64,000 nt of DNA from Piper betle (taxonomy: Eukaryota > Streptophyta > Magnoliopsida > Piperales > Piperaceae): assembly GCA_033002965.1 (NCBI GenBank), contig JAURVB010006737.1, positions 18,965-82,964 on the forward strand, in the 5' to 3' direction. Below are positions 21,451-33,161 of this stretch, in pieces (the stretch's first letter is position 1; every line of letters begins with the position of its first letter). The notes beneath the pieces were generated by a model. It ran no database searches, was not told the DNA's origin, and saw only the letters and a program-made list of their open reading frames with translations. Position numbers and translations under genes: made by a program.

Positions 21451-22012
21451 TGTGGGGAAATTTCTTGCAGTCACCCCAGGTCTAGACCTCCCGATTACAC
21501 GAACAGCACAAATCTCATATGAATAAAAAATGAAAAAACACACTCACTGACGTTCCCAGCCCCAATCAACTTTGCCGGCTGGCAATTAAATCTAGTCGTT
21601 GTTGGCTTGATCGAGTCGCCTCCAACCAATTCTGGCCAGCAAAGGCAAGAACCGGCCATGTGGTGGTTGGATCTAGCCGCGCAACCAGATCAGGCTGCCG
21701 TAGTCAAGTCATGCACCCCACGATCAGATTAGGTCACTACAGCCAAATGAGGCCACGACGGCTAAACCTGGTCATCGTGATCAAATCCTGCTACCCACCG
21801 TGCCAGACATGGCACCATCGTCTAAGTTTAGTTGTGGGGCAGCAAGGTCCGGCCTTCCGGAGCCGGATCTGGCTACCGCCAACGAGGAATGTGATGTGAT
21901 GCTAATTTTATAAATTTATTTTTTTATGAAACATCTATGCTGTCCATGTAATCGGATGAGTTAGATTGAGGGTGGCAGCAGAAAATTTTTTCTGCAATTG
22001 CCCTAGGCAAAA
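21451..22012. mobile_element. Probable TIR element with GC-rich core
   Basis: The left end (21451-21540) and the reverse complement of the right end (about 21905-22012) align over about 100 bp. Shared elements include TTCTTGCAGTCACCCC against TTTCTGCTGCCACCC, CCGATTACACGAACAGCA against CCGATTACATGGACAGCA, and ATAAAAAATGA-like tails. The centre (21560-21890) is GC-rich with repeated 'gccggctggc', 'tcgagtcg' and 'aaccagatcagg' phrases and no recognised protein. No target duplication was fixed. It is probably non-autonomous. Confidence 0.5.
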
Positions 22013-22149
22013 TATGTATATATAGAGAGAGTAGATAGGTTTCTCATCAGCTACTTTAATTGACTTATTAAATGCTTCCTCGAAAGGTAGGATAAGTAGA
22101 TGTCCATAAGAGCAAATTCAAAACTTTTGCCTGCTAGGCAATATCGAGG

Positions 22150-22760
22150 TTGAGTTTAGTTCCTTGCTTCGATTGAGCCTCAAGTTGTGCATGTGTATTA
22201 ACACGCGCTAGCTAGGCATTCCTGATTGACTTTGGGTTTTTTAAGCTACTAGATACGCTTAGCCTCAAGTTATGCATGTAGATTAGCCAAACTCTAGGAG
22301 CCTTCAACATTGAATTCTTGCCATCAACTCCGAATCATATCGCGCTGATTAAGTTCATCAATAGTGAAGGAAATAAATTTTATGAAAAGTGAGATCTTTA
22401 TCATTACGTTCTCCTTGTATATTTCAATAAAAAAATTAATTTACATCGATTTAATCATTGCTTTTATTTATTTTAGTAGTTAATAATTACTTGCAAATTA
22501 TTTAATGCACAAACAGCGTCTTTGAGTATCCTTAAATCTGATTTTGCACTGCATAAATCCTCCAAAACAAAAAAAGGGAGCACTTCCCACTTTCTGATAT
22601 TGTGCAAAGGGCCACACCTGCACCATAAATTTGCAAAGACACTAAACATAAAAGTATTAAATTCGTATTTAGTGTTACGTAGCATCCATTATTATTAATC
22701 AAAGAAACTAAAAGTTTTGCTATCATAAAAAGTAGAAGATTCGACCATTCAAATTTTATA
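22150..22760 (+). repeat. Dispersed repeat, copy 2 (partner 8215-8760)
   Basis: Contains CTTGTATATTTCAATAAAAA, TTTTAGTAGTTAATAATTAC and TTGCACTGCATAAATCC, collinear with the copy at 8215. Class unknown. Confidence 0.55.
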
Positions 22761-23379
22761 ACAAAAAATTTTTAAAATAACTCAACTTATTATAATCTTA
22801 TATGTTCAAATTCAATTCAAGTTAGACCATAATATCAGAGCGAAATTGATAAGCCAAATTATTTTTTCAAAAGTGTAACTGAAATTTAAAATTATAAGCA
22901 TCACTTTAAAGGTTAGTGACGGCCAGTTAATCTTGATTCACTTGAAGGTTGGTCTGATAGAAATGCTGCTGCACGTTCAATCACAAAGTTCGATTATTCG
23001 CCATCAAATTCACAATAATAGAAACTCACTAGTCATATTCATTAGTCACCTCCTCTATTATAGAAGTCATCTTAATTATAATTTTCATAACTTACAAAAA
23101 TATTTTATAATATAATTTGACCACCGTAATCACATTCAAAAGAATTTTATCAATATAAATTACATTAAGTATATTAAATAAATTAAAAATAAATAATAAT
23201 AAATAATATATATATATATTAATTTTTTAATTAATTAATTATTTTTTCAGTCATTTTCTATTCGACTCAATTCCAAACCGAAACCTAGCTACATCCTGAT
23301 TTTACCCCATCCAGTATTCCAAAAAACGAACTAAATTTTGTCAAAATATAGCAAAATTTTGTTCACTGTTTGTTCGGTC
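22761..23379. other. No recognisable feature
   Basis: AT-rich DNA with a (TA)n stretch at about 23205-23220. Nothing coding. Confidence 0.45.
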
Positions 23380-25020
23380 AATTTTATTGGGATAGCATCC
23401 TCATTATTCTTGAGGTCATCCCCAGTCACTCTAGGGTGAAAACCCTAAGCGCGCTCAAACTGCTCCTAGGAAAACGGGCACCCCACTAGTGTCCTTGCAT
23501 GAGGCCTTAGGATTTTTCTCGGCCTTTCTTTAGATGCAAAGGCGCCAACTAGCACCCTTGTGCCCAAGTTAGCATTTCCCTCATCTTGGTCTATACGATC
23601 CTTTACTTCATCTTCTACTAAACTCCATGATTGATGATTTTATCTAGTTTTAAAAAGTGGGATGGCGTCAGTAGTGCTTGATTGGAATCCATAGATGTTG
23701 GGCTATTTAGCCAGCTTTTTAGCATTCAAATAAAAAATCAAGGATGCGATCCCTTGGTGGTTTTCAAAATTGATATATACTATGATCCCCTCCAAGCCTA
23801 TTATGGAAGTACTATGAGGGTTTACGATTTTATAAAAAAGAGAAAGAGCGGTACTGAGATGAAAGAATTAAAATTGTACTCTTTTATACCCTAAAGTAGC
23901 ACAATGTAAATAGGGTCCTGCATAACACAACACATTAATAGAATTTGTTGCACTTTGTTTCGAACCATCTTAGTACCATGGTGAGCGATAGATGGACAAT
24001 GTGAGTAACTACGCTTATAATATATTGATGTTGATTTGTCTGGTGTGATTCTTGAGTATGATGTTTGGTCATTCCAACCCATGAGATATATTGTAGATGT
24101 GTTCACTTTTCTCGTAGATGTTAAGATACCCATCTGTTAGTATTAATTATTGATAGTTATTTTTAAATGAGTAATCAAACTTGTTTAAATACTGATAGTT
24201 TTCTTAAATATATGTTGGTGAGTATTCATAGTAGTGTCCAGCATAGGAGGTAGATTGAAAGGCTCATGGCAGGGAATAGTGCTTGTTATTCTATGTTATG
24301 TACTATGCGTAACTATGGTTCATGTATTATGGGGATTGTTTTTATGTATTTTAGGAACTATAGGACAATGTGATGTAACATGTTGAGGGTGGTGTCCTAC
24401 ACCTTATGCTGTCATGTTAGATGTATTAAATGTGATCATTGTGCCTTATTACTATTTTATAATTATATTCTCATTAAGGGGAATAACTTTGGGGCAATGA
24501 CTAACAAAATTCTCAAATTCTCGAAATGAAAGTTGGAGCACTTAAGGTATAATTATCGTATTTAGTTGAAGTTATTTGTGTGTTCAAGTGACGTAGATGG
24601 AGGAGCTTACAGTATATACCTCACGAAGATCCACATGAAGACCGAATATTAGGGTATGATTCCCTAACTCTCCAAGAATGCCTCTCCATTTTAATTTTGT
24701 GTTGGGGTATGTAGAATAGGTAACCATGACCCCATATTTCTTTCGAAAGTACAATCAGCATCATCTAATAATAAGATACCTAACTCTAGATTAGAACTAA
24801 GTATATGAACTAGATCATAGCTAAGGGATTAGTGAGAGGGTTGTTCCATTCCCGAAGGATCCTGACAACCTGTGTCTTCTGTTCCTCACACCTGGAGAAA
24901 CATGGGGTTTACGAGTACTGTTTAGTATAGTGCACATCTAGAAATGTGTTTCAAAGGGTACTAAAGGTGATTGCTTTGTCATGTGCAAAAAGATTTCAGT
25001 CTACCCTAGCCGTTATGGAC
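23380..25020 (+). repeat. Family A LTR fragment
   Basis: Starts with the AGGGTGAAAACCCTAAGCG phrase seen at 25030 and 25980. Its body aligns with 53520-54880, including 'tgatcccttggtggttttcaaa', GGAGGAGCTTACA and TAACCATGACCCC. It lacks the terminal GTGTTACA. Confidence 0.6.
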
Positions 25021-25660
25021 CCACAACACTATTCCCAACATTGACCTCTAGCACTCTAGGGTGAAAACCCGAGGTGCGCGCAAACTACTCCCAGTAGAAG
25101 GCGTTCCCTACTAGCACCCTTGCAGCATGCCTTTGGGCTTTTCCCAGCCTTCATTTGGACATAAAGGCGGCCAGCTAGTGTCTTTGTGCCTAAATTAGGT
25201 TTCCCTCTATTTTCAGCCAGTGAAAAGGCGTCTTGCCAGTGCCTTTGTGTCCAAATCCGTGACCTTGTTGCATGTAGTTTGATTCAATCCACCCTCGCGT
25301 GCCTTGCCCCTTGCATTTATTTGGCCCGGCTTGCCAAAAGGCTAGCACCTCTTATGCTGGGAGGTAGTTTTCTAACTATAAATACCCCCATAATTCCACT
25401 GTTTTCACCCTTTGGTTCTTCTCCTCTGAACACCCCTTTCCTCCTTTCCTTCTCCAATTTCCCAAAGTCTTCATGACCTTTCCATAGCCTTTTACAAGCC
25501 CGTAGAAGCCCTAGAGGCAAAGATATTGGGGTAAGAAGCCTCAGGAGACCTCCTCCTAGCCTTACTTTTGGGTGTATGTTGTGATTGTGTGTGTGGCCAT
25601 TTGCAAGTGTACACCCTTAAGGAAAATATAGGGACAAAATTCTTTAAGTAGGGAAGGTTG
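25021..25660 (+). repeat. Family A LTR promoter fragment
   Basis: Contains AGGGTGAAAACCC, 'ccagctagtgtctttgtgcc', TATAAATACCCCC and GTAAGAAGCC, in the same order as 2030-2530 and 25975-26480. Only the U3/promoter part is present before the next LTR start at about 25661. Confidence 0.6.
25377..25384 (+). promoter_or_regulatory. LTR TATA box
   Basis: TATAAATA before a C/T-rich leader; same context as 2366-2373. Confidence 0.5.
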
Positions 25661-26896
25661 TTAAACCAGGGTTTTACGTCTGACGGTTTTGGTATTGACC
25701 AGGATCAGATACATTGTCTGGCCGATTTTGCCACGTGCGTATGTATGGTATGCTATTTATGGGCCATGGTCATAGTTCTCCAGTGTTCGGCACAGCCCAG
25801 CTTGACACTACGTCATTTCGGCTCTTATTTTCAGTTTTCGTCATGTCGAGTCTAGTTAAGTCTTAGAACCACATCCCTGATGAGTCTAGATTTCTTTATC
25901 GTGTGTGGAACCTCTTTTGGCCAATCCTAGCCCTTCGCGACCCACAACTTGGGTCTTGAGGTTGTCCTCAGTCTACGCAGGGTGAAAACCATAAGTGCAT
26001 GCAAACTGCACACAGCACAAGGGGCACCATACCAGCACCCTTGCACCATGCCTAAGGGTTTTCCCGGCCTTTGTTTGGATGCAAAGACACCCAACTAGTG
26101 CCCTTGCACCCAAATTAGGGTTTCCCACATTTTTCGGCCAACACAAAGGCACCTTGCTAGCACCCTTGTGCCCAGACACATGACCCTATTGTGTGTGGTT
26201 TGGTTTGCTCCTCCCTCTCATGCCTTGCCCCAAGCCTTCCCGTTGTCCAGCTTGGCAAAGTCCAGCACAATGGTGTTGGCCCAGCACCCTTGCACTGGAG
26301 GAAGTTTTATATCAATAAAAAGCCCCATATTTCCACTCTTTTCACTCATTGCCTCTTCTCCTTTGACGTTCCCCTTCCTCCCTTCCTTCTCCAATTCCAC
26401 CATATTCTTCATAGCCCTCCCTAGCCCTCCGAGCCCCTAGAAGCCCTAGGAGTAGCCATTTTGGGGGTAGGAAGCCCCCAAGAGGCTTCCTTGAGGTAAA
26501 GTTTCTACCTTATCCTCTCTACCTAACATTTGGTGTTGTGCTATGTATGTTAGTGTGTTGGTTCATATTTTTCTTGTATTTTTTTTCTCATAGATCTACC
26601 TGTTAGGAGCATTTTTATATTTTGAATCACATTAATTTCGTGAGTACAATAATAGATTTTCTTTAAAAATCTATTTGTCCCATTGTGCACTGATTTGGTA
26701 GAACGTGTTTGTCTCATACTTTGGATTTCATTTTGCATGATTCTTGTTGCATTTGGTTCAATGACAAATCTACAAGTTTTATGAAGGCTACCACACATGG
26801 TTAAACTATTTCTAGCATTCATGGGTACCAAACTTTACAAAAAGTGGCATTTTTCCATGTTATAGTGACTTAGTTGCCCATTTCCCCAGTTTTTAC
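25661..26896 (+). repeat. Family A LTR 5' part
   Basis: Begins TGTTAAACCAGGGTTTTACG, like the LTR start at 51086 (TGTAAAACCTGGG). It runs through GGGTGAAAACC, a promoter region, a C/T-rich leader and TAGGAAGCCCCC, collinear with 2030-2985. It is broken at about 26896 (phrase TTTTTACACCCT) where the TIR fragment begins. Confidence 0.6.
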
Positions 26897-27073
26897 ACCC
26901 TAGGGTATTTTGGTAATTTTGTAAAAACCGATTCCGATTTAAATCGGCCGATTCCGATTCCGATTTAAATCGGTCGGAACTCGGCCGAAAATCGCCGATC
27001 TCCATAACCCTGATTCGGGGCCGACCGATTCGGCCCTGAAATCGGATCGGCGCGACGCCGATTCCCTGCATCT
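26897..27073 (-). mobile_element. End fragment of the CCGATTCCGA TIR element
   Basis: The reverse complement aligns with 7323-7510: GATCGGC.GCGCCGATCCGA-like, TTTC.GGGCCGAATCGG, ATTAC.AAAATACCCTAGG. Only one end of the element is present. Confidence 0.6.
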
Positions 27074-27079
27074 ATGGAA

Positions 27080-28582
27080 TCAATAGCCTCAACGACAAAT
27101 GCCATTGAGGAGATCCATAAAAGAAAGGAAAAATGAAATTTCAAATAATAATATCATTTTTCATAAAGAACATGAGGATAATATTGGAATAATAGAAGAT
27201 GATACCATTAACTTTCATCAGGCCATGAAGAGTTCTATTTCTCAAAAGTGGATTGATGTCATAAATGAAGAGATTAATTTCATTAAACATAATGACGTTT
27301 GGGATCTTGTTCCATTGCTTGAAGGTATGAAACTTGTTGGTTGTAAATGACTATTTAAAACTAAAAAGGATTCGAAAGGTAATGTAAAAAGATATAAGGC
27401 TCGTCTTGTTGCAAAGGGATTACTCAAAAGGAAGACATCGATTATAATGAGACTTTCTCTCCAGTTTCATTTAAAGAATCATACAGAATAATTATGACAT
27501 TAGTGGCACATTTTGATCTTGAGTTACATTAGATGGATGTAAAGACTATGTTTCTAAATGGTGACATTGATGAAACAATTTATATGGTGCAACTAAAAAA
27601 TTTTGTATCAGGAGATTCAAAGAATATGGTTTGCAAATTTAAGAAATCCATCTATGGACTTAAGCAGGCTTCTCGTTAATGGTATCACAAATTTCATCAA
27701 GTTGTTCTCTTGTTCAATTTTGAGATGTATGTGATTGACGATTATATATACCATAAGTTTAGTGGGAGTAAGTATATTTTTCTGGTTTTATATGTTGATA
27801 ATATATTGCTTGCCAATAATGATATAAGTTTCTTACACGACACAAAGATATTTTTATCAAAGAAATTTGAAATGGAAGTTCTTGAAAATAAGTCTTTTGT
27901 ATTAGGAATTCAAATACATTGGGATTGCTCTCGATGTATACTCGGATTATCACAAAAGACTTATATTGAAATAGTGCTTAAGATATTTGACATGCAAGGT
28001 TGTAAACCAGAAGATACCCCTTTTCTAAAGGAGACGAATTCAGTCTCAATCATTGACTTAAAAATGACACAGAAGGAAAGGAAATGAAAAAGATTCCCTA
28101 TGCTTTAACAGTAAGAAGTCTTATGTATGCTCAATTATGTACGCGTTCAGATATTGCGTATATTGTTAGATTGTTGGGCAGATATTTAAATAATCTAGGC
28201 TTGGATCATTGGAAAGTAGCCAAAAGAGCCATGAGGTATCTTCAAAGAGCAAAACATTACATGCTTATATATTAGAAGTCAGATCAATGTGAGATCATTG
28301 GTTATTCTGATTGCAATTTTGCTGGATGTCAAGATAGTCATCGATCTAGTTCTAGCTATGTCTACCTGCTTGCTGGAGGAGCTATTTCTTGGAAGAGTGC
28401 AAAGTAGATACTCATAGCTTCTTCCACCATGGCAACTAAATTCATAACTTGTTATAAGGCATTCAAACAGGTAATATGATTGCAGAATTTTTTCATAGGT
28501 CTACGCATTGTTGATAATATTGAAAGACCACTTAAAGTTATTTTGTGACAATCAGTTTGAAGTATCATATTAAAATAACAAC
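27080..28582 (+). pseudogene. Copia reverse transcriptase and RNase H remnant, first part
   Basis: Plus-strand frames with stops and frameshifts: QKWIDVINEEINFIKHNDVW, MKLVGCK, KRYKARLVAKG, DVKTMFLNGDIDETIYM, MVCKFKKSIYGLKQASR, LYVDNILLANN, then RNase H-like YSDCNFAGCQDSHRSSSSYV and GGAISWKSAK. The catalytic YVDD is YVDN here. No gag, protease or integrase precedes it. RNase H coding is interrupted at 28582 by a solo LTR and resumes at 30440. Confidence 0.9.
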
Positions 28583-29161
28583 TGTAAAACCCCGGATTCG
28601 AGTCAGGGTTTTATAAATCTAAACCGGTCAGTTTGACCATTATTTTCAATCGAGTTAAGTTTTAATTATAAGACAATGATTCGTTTTTCTCACTGACAAC
28701 TCGTTTTTCTCACTAACTACTCATTTTCTTCCCCTTGACATCTATATATTCTACACTTCTAACACTTTTATCATTTAGCCACCACTATCCTTCTCACCCA
28801 ACTTCCTTCTTCTTTTTCTTCCTTTTCTTTTCCCCCACGATTCTCACTCAAGCCAACCACAACCTCATCGTCGTCACCACTTGACTAACGATTAGGTACG
28901 GAGTAGGAGCTCACTGTTTAGGCACTACGACAGGCTCGGAGCTTCTACCAGGCCCGTTTTTTACTCACCCCTAATTTATTGTTCTATTCTTTCGTGATTT
29001 AATTTTTACAGATTGAAGGATGAGTTGAGTGATGTTTTATCAGATCCCACTTTACCCGGGTCATTTAATTGATCGATTTTTCGGATTAATAACCTCGACG
29101 ATGAGATCCCTTGAGTATGTTTTTGAAAATAAGATCCATGACAAGTTGCCTTCGGGCCTAT

Positions 29162-29169
29162 TATATAAA
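29162..29169 (+). promoter_or_regulatory. Conserved core promoter of family A LTRs
   Basis: TATATAAA sits in the block AAGTTGCCTTCGGGCCTAT followed by TATATAAATCCCTA. The same block occurs on the minus strand at 41865-41910 and, with changes, at 36600-36640 and 59210-59250. Confidence 0.65.
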
Positions 29170-29183
29170 TCCCTACCAAGACC

Positions 29184-29214
<31 letters not shown>

Positions 29215-29230
29215 TTTATGTTTTTCAATA

Positions 29231-29620
29231 ACCATACTACGAAAACGGGCATGTGTCAGTTGAAGCCACCGACAACCATGCTACATAAGTGGCATGTGCC
29301 AGTCGTAAGCCAAAAATACGAACAACCATGTTATGGAAGCAGCATGTGCCAGTTCAAGCCACCAACAACCATGCTATGGAAGTGGCACGTGCCAGTCGTA
29401 AGCCAGAAATACCGACAACCATGCTACGCAAGTGGCATATGCCAATCGAAGTTGCCGAAAACAATGCTATGCAAGTAGCATGTGCCAGTCGTCAGATAGA
29501 AATAACGACAACCATGTTATGCTAGCAGCATGTGCCAATCGAAGCGACCAACGACCATGCTATACAAGTGGTATGTGCTAGTCGTAAGCTGGAAATACGA
29601 CAACCATGCTATACGAGTAG
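29231..29620 (+). repeat. Dimeric minisatellite in the LTR
   Basis: Alternating units of about 43 bp and 50 bp, each ending in a form of CAACCATGCTA..CAAGTGG and starting with CATGTGCCAGT. Four 93-bp dimers fit the span. It is absent from the other family A copies that I compared. Confidence 0.8.
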
Positions 29621-30439
29621 GTATAAAAGTAAGAAAAGAAATTAGGATGTAACAGTAATCCCAAGGGACTAGAAAGTGAAATGAGAAAATGCCGAGAGAG
29701 GCATCAACAGTAGCATATTAGTTCAATTAAAGATGATTTTAGTTCAGTAGATGCCCTTCAAAGATTTCACAATGTTTTCTTTCATACGAGAGTTTTCTCT
29801 CATAGACAGTTTGATACTAGTTATATTTTTTAGACCAGTAACACTCGTTACTAACATGTTTTTCTAATATATGTAGGTGATGATCATGAGTAGGTTGTGC
29901 CAGCCTGGACGGAGGAGTGGTGAGGTCTCTTGCACACATGTCAAATGATAGAATATTGTGTTATGTTGTCATTATATTGGGAATGATGTGATATAATGTA
30001 AGATATGACAATTGAATTCTTATGTTTTAATAAATATATTTAGATAATGAATAAGCACAGCAAGTAAGATCCAAAATTTAATGTAAAAAGTAATTAGAAT
30101 GCACATATGGGTTGAGACCCAAGGTTTAAAGTGAATTATGCAGCAGATTCGAATTTTGTATGAATACTAATGCATGATATAATATATATATATATATCAA
30201 CTTTATAATTTTTATCTATTTTTATTGTCATTATTTTTAGTATGAACAAGTTGTCATGTCATTCATGTAGTTGCATGTTAGGTTTATTTTTGTGCATCCA
30301 TCCATACATAGCAATAAATATCTTTCATCTTGAGACACTAGGAGTAGATCTACAGGGTTAGGTTCATGTTAGCCTACCTAATCGGGACCAATGACATTCC
30401 AATTCGGTTCCGAGCCTAAACCAGATTTGGGGTGTTGCA

Positions 30440-30644
30440 ACAATAGGAGCTCATATAGTTCAAGGTTCTTATTGTGAAAGAAAGAGCTTAGAGTGATAAG
30501 TTTCGATAATGTTTCTATAGAGTATATTTGGACAAACTCCATGGTTGTAGATCTGCTTACTAAAAGTTTACCACCTAGGGTCTTTAATGAGCATGATGTT
30601 CATATAGGTATTGTATCATTTAATGATATGCTACTTTAGTGGGA
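30440..30644 (+). pseudogene. Copia RNase H remnant, second part, with polypurine tract
   Basis: Continues the frame broken at 28582. It includes VDLLTKSLPPRVFNEHD, the usual C-terminus of copia pol (DPLTKGLP.. in relatives). The purine-rich TTAGTGGGAG at 30635-30644 directly precedes TGTGTTTTATTG, the likely start of the 3' LTR. Confidence 0.85.
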
Positions 30645-31150
30645 GTGTGTTTTATTGCAGCATTAGGTTTATGTTTCACTCTTTCACTCTATTTTGGTGA
30701 TTTCATAAGGTTGGACCAGTTAAAAATAGGTATGTTCAGATCAAATTACATGTAATTTTCATGCTACATGTCTAGACTTGATTTATGTCATTTAATTATG
30801 TTGATATATGAGACAATGGATGGGTTTAGTTACGATAAATGTAACAAAAATTACCCTGATCCTATATTGACATTGATTAATAGACGAAAATGTTATTTTG
30901 AAATAATATCATATGTTATTTTTGGAGCTAATAAGGTTATAAACAATCATCTTTGTGTATATATATATAGCCAAAGTGGGAAATTATTGGATGTTAAACA
31001 TAAATATATATATGAATATGGAATTGTATCATATGCTGTTATTTAAAATTGACCTAAATTAAATTGATTTATTAAAGTTAAGTATTTATGAGCCATAAAT
31101 AAAGGTGTGAAATTTAATATATAAATACCATAAATAAATGTGTGGAATTT
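30645..31150 (+). repeat. Probable 3' LTR of the split copia element
   Basis: Starts TGTGTTTTATTG right after a polypurine tract. No partner LTR is present in the window and the 3' limit is approximate. Confidence 0.5.
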
Positions 31151-32271
31151 AATATGTAGAGGTTACGGTCGTTGAATTTATAAGTAGTTTTCGTCCTGGC
31201 ATCCTATGATCCAGTAACTTTGGTTTTGAAAAATATGATTAAATTTAGAAGGTTAAAACTTAAAGAGGTAAAAAATTATTTTACTTTTATGAATTCAGGT
31301 ATCGTTTTGCTATTCAATTTGATTCACTTGATGATTTGATATGAAGAATAATAAAATTTTGTTTTAAGTTTAATGTATAAAATTCTAATAGAGGCAAGTT
31401 GATTGATTGTGACGGAAGAGCAGCCTCGTGCCATACTTCTACACAAAGTATTCTCTTATGGGTTTTGGCCTACACACTGATATGGGCCAAGATGCCCCTT
31501 TGAGTCCGTTCTGTATTTCTCCCAAGCTTCTTTCAGAGGAGAGCATGATTTAATCAAATCAATCAAGATGCGAGTATCATTGGAAAGAGGAAATTATGAG
31601 CTTAATTAGATAAATCAACTATTGATGAGGCAGTCTCTCCCATCTCAATGTAATCTTTTTAGATAATATAACAATTAAATTTTAATAATGATTTTTTATT
31701 ATGTTTATTCATTTTAACCATGAAATTGTTTATAATTTCTATTGAGTATGTTCAATTTTTAATCATGCTATTTATTATATTATTCAGTTTTAATAAATTT
31801 ATTAGAAAGGTAGGAGGCGGACATACTCCCCAGAGGGGGTGCAGAAAGTCTCCTCAATCCTTAACGGCAATTACATGTGTTCGACCGGGTCTAATCAGAT
31901 CCAATTTAATTCTAATAATTCCACATAAAATATTGCTTTGGATATTCAAGAGATTTGCTATCTTCAATATTAGCCCCCTTTCACACCTAGGGTTTTTTTT
32001 TCTTATCTGATCTACTCACGTTGTGTTATATACATTCATGTTTTATCGTTGATTCTAATCACATAATAGGCCCATTATTACTTACATAATTTTTTATTTT
32101 CATTTTTATTATTTACAATTAAGGAAAATATTATCTGGAATATAAATTTACCAAAAAATGAAATCCTAAAAATATGAATAAAATCTAATTATATATATAT
32201 ATATATATATTTATTACCTGAATTAAATTTTGTCACTTAATAATACATATTAGTGTAGAATTTCTATTCAT
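31151..32271. other. No recognisable feature
   Basis: AT-rich DNA with (AT)n at about 32182-32209 and (ATT)n at about 32283-32307. Nothing coding. Confidence 0.45.
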
Positions 32272-32620
32272 TTAATTAATAATGATATTATTATTATTAT
32301 TATTATCATCACCATTATTATTGTTTTTGTTATTATGTAGATGTTGTTTAAAGTAATCGTCTTGGACCGTCTTCCCCAATTCTAACGAACCATTAATCAT
32401 TTTATGAACCATGGAGGGTACGCTCTTTATGAAGATTTGGGAAAATGTGGTGAATTGGTGGATGGTGCCATCACGGTCGGAGACGATGTCCATTGAGGGC
32501 GCTTTCTACCCTGCATTGTTTACTTGAAGAGCATGCCTCTCACATTCTCGATGATTTACCATCTCCACTGCTTAGTCCCGGACCAACTCAAGGTTTGGAG
32601 CGGAAGATCATGCCATAAAA
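32272..32620 (-). pseudogene. Gene fragment of unknown family, copy 1
   Basis: The minus-strand frame (32272-32493) reads MDIVSDRDGTIHQFTTFSQ and then INGSLELGKTVQDDYFKQ. A second locus at 43690-43890 reads KGSLELGKMTRDDYYKQLG. Shared protein-level sequence at two sites suggests fragments of a real gene. The frame here runs into (ATT)n low-complexity sequence, so this is a broken exon. I do not recognise the family. Confidence 0.5.
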
Positions 32621-33161
32621 ATTGTAAAGTTTCAATTCATTATTTGTTTTAGATTGATTATTGACTCCAACTGATGTAACTAAATAGTGCTGGGCACCAG
32701 TCGAGTCAAACCGAGTTGTTGACTCATTGAGTTTTAAATCAAGTTTCTAGTTCGCCATGTCGAACTAAGGTTTAATCGTCCAAATTATGAGCCTTGCACG
32801 GCTGAGTGTAAGTCGAACAACGATCCAACTTCGACTAATTGAGCCCTCGTGTGCCCATCAAATGGATGTAGTCGTGCCCATCACCGAAAAGTAATTCACG
32901 CTACTTCGATATCCATCTTTCTCATTGAAGCCCTCATCCAACAAACACAAGTTGCAGCAACTCCCTCCCTCCTTGTCGGTAATTATGTGATCCAACAGCG
33001 ATTGTATAACCATGCAACCAATTGAAGCTCCGAAGTTCCTTCAATCCATTCCTAAGGTTCTAATTTGTGAATGGGAAACCCGGTTGTGATATGACGGTGG
33101 CCGACGACCATTTTTCTCCTAGTGATAAGTGTGTAACCTATTGGGGGGATCAACAACCACT
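32621..33161. other. No recognisable feature
   Basis: Non-coding DNA of mixed composition with no repeats that I can pair. Confidence 0.45.

Larger units (their letters stand above)
28583..30439 (+). mobile_element. Family A solo LTR inside the copia remnant
   Basis: Begins TGTAAAACCCCGGATTCGAG and ends ATTTGGGGTGTTGCA (1857 bp). The flanking 5-mers are ACAAC (28578-28582) and ACAAT (30440-30444), a target duplication with one change. Removing it rejoins the copia RNase H frame across an Asn-rich stretch, which confirms the insertion. It carries a TATATAAA box, a (TA)n run (about 29183-29211) and a dimeric minisatellite (29231-29620). No primer binding site or interior is attached. Confidence 0.9.

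Noticed and set aside
29029..29525. 149-codon frame with repeated QPCYGSSMC-like units
   Set aside because: It is the translation of a minisatellite inside a non-coding LTR; unit lengths of 43 and 50 do not keep one frame by design.
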